From positions 62,001 to 126,000 of the forward strand of contig CANNFA010000001.1 in assembly GCA_947503765.1 (NCBI GenBank): DNA of 64,000 bases, given 5' to 3'. The DNA comes from an uncultured Paracoccaceae bacterium (GTDB taxonomy: Bacteria; Pseudomonadota; Alphaproteobacteria; Rhodobacterales; Rhodobacteraceae). The notes under the pieces are model-generated. The model was not told the origin of the DNA, searched no databases, and saw only the letters and a list, made by a program, of their open reading frames with translations. Both the position numbers and the translations under genes were made by a program. Shown piece after piece: positions 56,452-64,000 of the stretch (its first letter is position 1; every line of letters begins with the position of its first letter).

Positions 56452-57369
56452 TCACTCCCCGGAAGGCTCCTCCGCGCCCGGTTTCCCGCGCTTCTTGCGG
56501 CCGCGATCCTTCAGCGCCTCGAACCCGATGATCACGTCCAGCAATTCGGTCGTGATCTCGCTCTGGCGGACGCTGCGCATCTCGCCGGTCAATTCCTCGA
56601 GCTGCTCGTCGATGGATTGCTCGGCCTGCTGCATCCGCGCCAGCCGCGCCGCGTTTTCCGTCACCAGCGCCTCGGCGGCGGCGCGGAACATCTCGGCGAA
56701 CAGGTAGCTGCGGATCAGCGCCGCCAGAAGCTGGTCCGGCGGCAGGCTGAAATACGGCAGGCTGCGCGAGGCCCAGGGCCGGTGCGCTATCGCGCCGGTC
56801 ATCGCCGGGTCCAGCGGCAGCAGGCGCTGGACCGCCACCTCCTGCTGGCCATGCGCCGCGCGCTGCATGAACACCAGCGACACCGCCAGGTCGCCATCCG
56901 GGGCGCGCATCGCGTCCAGCAGCGCGATCAGCCGCCCGGCCAGCCGGCCCAGCCCGTCGGCGGTGGCGGGCGGCAGCAGCACCTGCTCGGGGCGGATCCC
57001 CAGCCCGGACAGCGCATCCTCCATCTGCACGCCGACGCAGATCACCCGCGCGCCCGGCATCGCTGCGCGCGCCGCATCCGCCCGTTCGGCCACGATCTCG
57101 TTGTAATTGCCGCACAATCCGTGATCCGACCCGAAGGCGATGACGACCGGCGACAGGCCGCGCCCGGTCTCGGCCGGCAGCGCGCCGTGGCGCTGGACGA
57201 AGGCGTGCAGCCCGTCCAGCACGGTGCTGCGATAGCCGGCCATCGCCTGCGCGGCCTGTTCATAGGGCAGCGCGTTGATCGCCGACATGGTCTTCATCGT
57301 GCGCACGATGCCGCGAATGCTGCGCATCGTCCCGGTGCGGTGGGTCAGAAGCTCAAGCGTCTGGGCCAT
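56452..57369 (-). CDS. atpG: N-type ATP synthase gamma subunit
   Basis: 305 residues, the central rotor stalk. N-terminal helix with [36 protein letters not shown] in the middle, and the C-terminal coiled helix with [19 protein letters not shown]. The family's usual end ITTELxDIIxGxEAL is clear. A Lys/Arg-rich tail follows. The ATG at 57369 overlaps atpA by 17 bases. Last gene of the N-ATPase operon. Confidence 0.9.
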   Translation of the reverse strand: MAQTLELLTHRTGTMRSIRGIVRTMKTMSAINALPYEQAAQAMAGYRSTVLDGLHAFVQRHGALPAETGRGLSPVVIAFGSDHGLCGNYNEIVAERADAARAAMPGARVICVGVQMEDALSGLGIRPEQVLLPPATADGLGRLAGRLIALLDAMRAPDGDLAVSLVFMQRAAHGQQEVAVQRLLPLDPAMTGAIAHRPWASRSLPYFSLPPDQLLAALIRSYLFAEMFRAAAEALVTENAARLARMQQAEQSIDEQLEELTGEMRSVRQSEITTELLDVIIGFEALKDRGRKKRGKPGAEEPSGE

Positions 57370-58879
57370 CTTGCGCCATCCCCGCCATCGCCTCGCGCGC
57401 CGTATCAAGGATCCCGGCGCGCGCCTCGTCCGTCAGGCGCCCGCCATCCGCGATGCGCGCGCCCAGCCCGCCATCGCCGGCGCGGATCGCCGCGCGGATC
57501 GCGTCCATCGCCGGGGCGATGCGCGTCTCGTCCAGATCGTCCAGCAGCCCCTCCATCGCGGCGACCAGCACCGCCAGCTGCTCGGCGGCCGGCATCGGGT
57601 CGCGTTCGGGCTGGCGCAGGGCGGCGCGCACCGCCGCGCCGCGCGCCAGCCGGGCGCGGGTGGCATCGTCCAGCCGTGTGCCGAACCGCGCGAATTCCTC
57701 CAGCTCCTCGAATTGCGACAGTGTCACCCGCAGGTTGCCCGCCACGTCCCGAAAGGCCGGCGCCTGCGCCTTGCCGCCGACCCGGCTGACCGACACGCCC
57801 AGATCGACCGCCGGGAACTGGTTGGTGCGCACCAGCCGCGGCGACAGGTAGATCTGCCCGTCGGTGATCGAGATCAGGTTGGTCGGGATGTAGGCCGACA
57901 GGTTTTCCGCCTGCGTCTCGACCACCGGCAGCGCGGTGATCGAGCCGCGCCCCTCGGTGAACTGACCGGCGCGTTCCAGAAGGCGCGCATGGACATAGAA
58001 GATGTCGCCCGGAAACGCCTCGCGCCCCGGCGGGCGGCGCAGCAGCAGCGACAATTCGCGGTAGGCATGGGCGTGATGGGTCAGATCGTCCATCACCACC
58101 AGCACGTCGCGCCCTTTTTCGGCCAGGCTTTCGGCGATGGTCATGGCGGCATAGGGCGCGATATAGGCAAGCCCCGGCGCGTCCTCATCGCCCGCCGCGA
58201 CGATCACGCAGCGATCCATCATGCCGCCATCCCGAACCGCGCCGATCACCTTGGCCACCGCGTCGCCGCGCAGGCCGATGGCGCAGTAGATGCACAGAAC
58301 GCCCGTCTCGCGCTGGTTCAGGATCGTGTCCACGGCGATCGAGGTCTTGCCGGTCTGCCGGTCGCCGATGATCAGCTCGCGCTGGCCGAGCCCCACCGGC
58401 ACGGCCGCATCCACGGCCTTCAGCCCGGTCGCCAGCGGGCGCGCCACGGCGCGGCGGCGCAGGATGGGCGGCGCCTCTGCCTCGACCGGGCGCAGGGCCG
58501 CACCCTCGGGCGGCGCGCCGCCATCCAGCGGCCGCCCGGCCGCATCGACAACCCGGCCCAGCAGCGCCGGGCCCGCGGGCACGCTGGCCACGCGGCCGGT
58601 GCGGCGCACATCCTCGCCCTGGGTCACTTGTTCGGACGGGCCCAGCAGCACCACGCCCAGCCGGTCCGGTTCGAGGTCGAAGACGAAGCCCTGCACCCCG
58701 CTGGCGAATTCCAGCAATTCGTCGGCCAGCGCGCGGGCCAGACCGGTGACGATGGCGATGCCGTCGCCGACCTCGGCGACGCGGCCGATCTCGGTCACGC
58801 GCGCGGCGGGCGGCGGCGTGTCCAGTAGCGACTGCACAAGCTCGTCGTAGCTTCGGTATCCGGCGGCGTCAGGCGGCAT
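57353..58879 (-). CDS. atpA: N-type ATP synthase alpha subunit
   Basis: 508 residues: nucleotide P-loop [34 protein letters not shown] in the beta barrel, and [32 protein letters not shown]. The alpha/beta noncatalytic signature [20 protein letters not shown] is present. It lacks the GERG-type features of the beta subunit. Overlaps atpF by 11 bases. Confidence 0.93.
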   Translation of the reverse strand: MPPDAAGYRSYDELVQSLLDTPPPAARVTEIGRVAEVGDGIAIVTGLARALADELLEFASGVQGFVFDLEPDRLGVVLLGPSEQVTQGEDVRRTGRVASVPAGPALLGRVVDAAGRPLDGGAPPEGAALRPVEAEAPPILRRRAVARPLATGLKAVDAAVPVGLGQRELIIGDRQTGKTSIAVDTILNQRETGVLCIYCAIGLRGDAVAKVIGAVRDGGMMDRCVIVAAGDEDAPGLAYIAPYAAMTIAESLAEKGRDVLVVMDDLTHHAHAYRELSLLLRRPPGREAFPGDIFYVHARLLERAGQFTEGRGSITALPVVETQAENLSAYIPTNLISITDGQIYLSPRLVRTNQFPAVDLGVSVSRVGGKAQAPAFRDVAGNLRVTLSQFEELEEFARFGTRLDDATRARLARGAAVRAALRQPERDPMPAAEQLAVLVAAMEGLLDDLDETRIAPAMDAIRAAIRAGDGGLGARIADGGRLTDEARAGILDTAREAMAGMAQDGPDA

Positions 58880-59633
58880 GGGTCACCTGCCTGGCCGGCT
58901 GCCGCGCCAGATCGTCCAGCGCCGCATCCAGCCCGTCAAGATAGCTGTCCACCGTCCAGCCCGCCTGTGCCCCGCCCAGCCGCAGGCTCAGGCCCGGCGG
59001 CAGCGCGGGGTCGGTGTCGAACCGCAGCGCGAAGCCCGGCAAGGCGTCCTTCAGCGCGGCGCGCACCTCTGCCTGCACCTCGGCGGGCAGCGCGTCGCGG
59101 GTCAGCGCCACCGCCTCGCGCGCCTCGCCCGCGCCGTCGCGCAGCGCCTCGGCCACGCCGCGCAGCCGCGAAGCCGCATGCAGCGCGATCCGCTGCTCCA
59201 GCGTCTCGTCCGCCAGATCGTCCAGCGCCTTGCGGGTCAGCGCCAGCAGCGCCCCGGCGCCGCGCCGGTGCAGATCGGCGGCAAAGCGGCGGGTCTCTTC
59301 GGTGCGGTGGCTCTCGCGCTCGGCCTGCTCTTCCGCCAGGCGCGTGCGCGCATCCGACAGCAGCGCATCGCGCTCCGCCTCGGCGTCGCGGCGCGCGGCA
59401 TCCAGCATCTCGCCCCGGCTGGCGCGCAGCGCTGCGATCTCGGCCTTGTACCTGGCCTCGGTTTCCTCGGCGCTCTCGCGGATCGCCGCCGCCTCGCCCA
59501 TCCGCGCCGAGATCTCGGCCTCGCGCGCGTCGATCCCGTCCAGGATCGGGCGGTACAGGAACCGCTTCAGCAGCCAGATCAGGACAAGGAAGTTGACGAT
59601 CTGGGCGCCGACCGTGATCCAGTCGACCGACAT
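58869..59633 (-). CDS. atpF: N-type ATP synthase b subunit
   Basis: 254 residues, longer than the ~160 of ordinary b because N-type b carries extra C-terminal sequence. One membrane helix ([23 protein letters not shown]), a long charged coiled coil ([20 protein letters not shown]), and a globular C-terminus with a delta-like character. No separate delta gene exists in this operon, so b may also supply the delta function. Confidence 0.88.
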   Translation of the reverse strand: MSVDWITVGAQIVNFLVLIWLLKRFLYRPILDGIDAREAEISARMGEAAAIRESAEETEARYKAEIAALRASRGEMLDAARRDAEAERDALLSDARTRLAEEQAERESHRTEETRRFAADLHRRGAGALLALTRKALDDLADETLEQRIALHAASRLRGVAEALRDGAGEAREAVALTRDALPAEVQAEVRAALKDALPGFALRFDTDPALPPGLSLRLGGAQAGWTVDSYLDGLDAALDDLARQPARQVTHAA

Positions 59634-59636
59634 CGC

Positions 59637-59927
59637 CTAGCCCCCCGTCCCCGGCGCCGCCGCTTCCAGCGCCGCGGTCCAGAACGGGTTGGCGAACAGC
59701 AGGATCATGGCCACGACGAAACAGTAGATGGCGGTCGATTCGATCATCGCGAGGCTGACGAACAGCGTCCGCGACAGGGTCGAGGAGGCGTCGGGCTGCT
59801 GCGCGATGGCGCTGAGCGCCGAGGCGGCCGCGCGCCCCTCGCCCAGCGCGGGGCCGAGCGCGCCGAAGGCCACCGTCAGCCCCGCCGTGAAGATCGAGAT
59901 CGCGGCAATGATGGAAAGATCGGTCAT
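59637..59927 (-). CDS. atpE: N-type ATP synthase c subunit
   Basis: 96 residues, two helices: GLTVAFGALGPALGEGRAA and LFVSLAMIESTAIYCFVVAMI. The ion-binding carboxylate is Glu63, with Ser64, Thr65 and Tyr68 as in Na+-type rotors; the helix-1 position that is Gln in Ilyobacter is Glu30 here. Thus two carboxylates face the site, a pattern described for N-type ATPases. Whether H+ or Na+ is moved cannot be decided by eye. Confidence 0.93.
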   Translation of the reverse strand: MTDLSIIAAISIFTAGLTVAFGALGPALGEGRAAASALSAIAQQPDASSTLSRTLFVSLAMIESTAIYCFVVAMILLFANPFWTAALEAAAPGTGG

Positions 59928-60631
59928 GTCCTGTCCTTTTCGGGTTTCGTGCCGTCCGGCGCCTTCGGTTCGGTCGCGGTCGCGGACGAGATGTAGACGG
60001 TGGCGAGAATGGCGAAGATATAGGCCTGGATCACCCCGGTCAGCAGGCCCAGCATGTCCATCAGCACCGGAAAGAAGAACGGCGCGACGCCCAGCAGGAT
60101 CGCCGCGATCACCGCGCCGCTCATGATGTTGCCGTAAAGCCGGATCGCCAGCGAGATCCCGCGAGAGACCTCGCCGATGATGTTGAACGGCAGCATGATC
60201 AACGACGGCTCTATGTAGGTGCGCAGGTAGCCGCCGATGCCGCGGCTGCCGATGCCGAAGATCGGCACCGCCACCAGCACCGTCAGCGCCAGCGCGGCGG
60301 TCGTGGACAGCGAGGCGGTGGGCGTGTCGAAGCCCGGCACCACGGTCGCGAGGTTCGCGGTAAAGATGAACAGGAACAGCGTGCCGGCGAAATACAGCAC
60401 CCGCGCGTCGCTCTTGCCGGTGATCTCGGCGATCTGGTCGACGATGCCGCCCACCGCCACCTCGAGCGCGGTGCGCCAGCGGCTGGGCGGCACGTCGGGG
60501 CGCAGGTTGCGGGTGATCAGCGCCGAGACCCCGACCAGCAGCGCCATGATGATCCAGGTGTTCACGATCGTGGCGTTGATGGCGATGCCGCCCAGGGTGA
60601 AGATCACGTTCTCGTCGGGGGTCAGTTCCAT
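59924..60631 (-). CDS. atpB: N-type ATP synthase a subunit
   Basis: 235 residues, membrane stator. About six helices; the essential Arg is in GISLAIRLYGNIMSGAVIAAIL; also VVPGFDTPTASLSTTAALAL and LLTGVIQAYIFAILATVYIS. Start ATG 60631 overlaps atpR by 10 bases and its stop overlaps atpE as ATGA. Confidence 0.92.
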   Translation of the reverse strand: MELTPDENVIFTLGGIAINATIVNTWIIMALLVGVSALITRNLRPDVPPSRWRTALEVAVGGIVDQIAEITGKSDARVLYFAGTLFLFIFTANLATVVPGFDTPTASLSTTAALALTVLVAVPIFGIGSRGIGGYLRTYIEPSLIMLPFNIIGEVSRGISLAIRLYGNIMSGAVIAAILLGVAPFFFPVLMDMLGLLTGVIQAYIFAILATVYISSATATEPKAPDGTKPEKDRT

Positions 60632-60951
60632 GGCGCGGCCTCCTTCGCGGTCCGGCCCGCATCCGGCCGGCGCGCGGCGGCGATCGCGGCAAAGCGCGCG
60701 GCGACGAAGGCCAGCGCAAAGCCCGCCAGCGCCGCCGCCCCCTGCCCCGCAACCCACCAGCCCAGCGCCAGCAGCAGCGCGATGCGCAGGGCCGAGCTGG
60801 CCAGCAGCAGCGGCGCGGCGCGCGGCCCGCCCAGCGCGCGGCGGATGCCCCAGGCCAGACCCAGGAAATACAGCGCCGAGGCCGCAAGCCCCAGCCCCGC
60901 GCCAAGCGCCAGGCCGCCCCAGTCCAGGCTGCTCCAGTCCAGTCCGCTCAT
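60622..60951 (-). CDS. atpR: N-type ATP synthase accessory membrane protein AtpR
   Basis: 109 residues, three hydrophobic helices (LGLAASALYFLGLAWGIRR, LLLASSALRIALLLALGWWV, AALAGFALAFVAARFAAI). It sits at the position of atpR, a gene unique to N-type operons and proposed to help c-ring assembly. The Arg in the second helix is a recognisable feature. Identified by position and topology. Confidence 0.83.
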   Translation of the reverse strand: MSGLDWSSLDWGGLALGAGLGLAASALYFLGLAWGIRRALGGPRAAPLLLASSALRIALLLALGWWVAGQGAAALAGFALAFVAARFAAIAAARRPDAGRTAKEAAPWN

Positions 60952-61246
60952 TTTCCGCCTCCTTCCTTGCCGATCCAGTTCCAGGCGATCAACGCACCCA
61001 CCACCGCGCCGCCCAGCAGCAGCGCGATGGTCCAGGAAAAGCCCTGCGGCGCGATCCGGTCAAGCCACAGGCCCAGGAACGCGCCGCCCACGGTGGGCAC
61101 CGCCACCGACCAGCCGATCACGCCGAAGGTGCCGACCCCGCGCAGCGGGCTTGGCCCCGGATCGTCGCGCGCATCCCGGATCCGGCGGGCGCGCTTGCCG
61201 ATGTCGCTGGCGGTCCTGTCCGCGTCGTCCTGTCCCGAATCCTTGT

Positions 61247-61250
<4 letters not shown>
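60948..61250 (-). CDS. atpQ: N-type ATP synthase accessory protein AtpQ (AtpI-like)
   Basis: 100 residues: a charged N-terminus (SDIGKRARRIRDARDDPG) and two membrane helices (VIGWSVAVPTVGGAFLGLWLD, WTIALLLGGAVVGALIAWNWI), resembling ATPase_gene1/AtpI. Located between atpC and atpR, as expected for atpQ in the N-type order. Overlaps both neighbours by four bases. Confidence 0.85.
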
Positions 61251-63743
<2,493 letters not shown>

Positions 63744-63782
63744 GCCGCGTCTGAGCCGCGCCACCCCCGCACCGGGGCCGTC

Positions 63783-64000
63783 CTATCGCTGCATGACGTA
63801 GCTGCCCGGCGCATCGCCGAACGACCGTCCGCCCGCTGCCGATCCCATCGGCGGCGGCGTGGCCTTACCGGTGGAATGCGCGGTCAGCCAGCTGCTGAAT
63901 TCCGGCCACCACGATCCATCCTTGATCGGCGTTTCCGCCTGCCAGTCGTCGGGCGCGACATAGTTCGCTTTTTCCGGGGTGGTCGCGATCTGGAAAGTCC
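63783..64000 (-). CDS. phaC: PHA synthase PhaC, C-terminal end (5' part beyond window)
   Basis: The last 72 codons of a gene running off the window. The end matches class I PHA synthase: ANYVAPDDWQAETPIKDGSW, then WPEFSSWLTAHSTG and the terminal FGDAPGSYVMQR. It polymerises (R)-3-hydroxyacyl-CoA. The catalytic Cys and most of the fold are outside. It converges on the phasin gene. Confidence 0.85.
   Translation of the reverse strand, partial: TFQIATTPEKANYVAPDDWQAETPIKDGSWWPEFSSWLTAHSTGKATPPPMGSAAGGRSFGDAPGSYVMQR

Overview
The window is one dense, high-GC chromosomal segment of an alphaproteobacterium, most probably a member of the Rhodobacterales (Rhodobacter/Roseobacter lineage). The signs are the dusB-ntrB-ntrC-ntrY-ntrX order with NtrC and NtrX lacking the sigma-54 loop, the fused ispDF gene, ornithine-lipid genes olsBA, chpT, the adjacent pyrC-pyrE pair, ribosomal protein L21 with a C-terminal extension, and PHA genes. 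No plasmid, phage or CRISPR signature was found.

Layout. 1-8000: a partial lipoprotein, then the nitrogen-control genes ntrX, ntrY, ntrC, ntrB and dusB, all on the minus strand. 8170-26900: housekeeping genes in short runs (ispDF-pgpA-cinA, hpt, two c-type cytochromes, a CAU tRNA, a peroxiredoxin, purM-purN, rnd, ctaA, olsBA, chpT, proA). 26900-32300: proB, obgE, an acetyltransferase, rpmA-rplU with promoter and terminator, a DUF2059 protein and tRNA-Ser(CGA). 32400-32700: a decayed IS3-family transposase. 32700-40900: a complete sialic-acid catabolism locus, with nanA divergent from nanR-siaPQM-nanE-nanK-nagB-nagA and a strong terminator. 40900-43750: a small MliC-like protein, pirin, and a quinone/aldehyde-stress-like operon whose first gene has lost its middle.

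44100-53200 is the most unusual block. A DctPQM TRAP transporter is followed on the same strand by pyrK, a class 1B pyrD, an M20-family carbamoyl-amino-acid hydrolase, pyrC, pyrE and a small unknown gene, mostly with start/stop overlaps. An XRE-family regulator is divergent. The enzymes could carry orotate through dihydroorotate and carbamoyl-aspartate to aspartate, or convert it to OMP, so the block looks like a pyrimidine-acid uptake and use operon.

53900-64000: a Crp/Fnr-family regulator, a CBS-domain protein with a bacterial release-factor-like (baeRF) protein, a full alternative N-type ATP synthase operon (atpDCQRBEFAG), a phasin and the end of PHA synthase. FNR-type boxes lie upstream of the N-ATPase operon, the phasin gene, the baeRF-CBS pair and, further left, the peroxiredoxin gene. 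Each box sits about 40 bases before a plausible start site, which suggests one oxygen- or redox-linked regulon.

Other structures are two copies of a ~110-bp palindromic intergenic repeat 26 kb apart, a 3 x 26-bp tandem repeat, a 19-bp perfect palindrome between proA and proB, and hairpins between the binding-protein and small-membrane genes of both TRAP operons. All identifications rest on reading the sequence and recalling family motifs; no database search was run.
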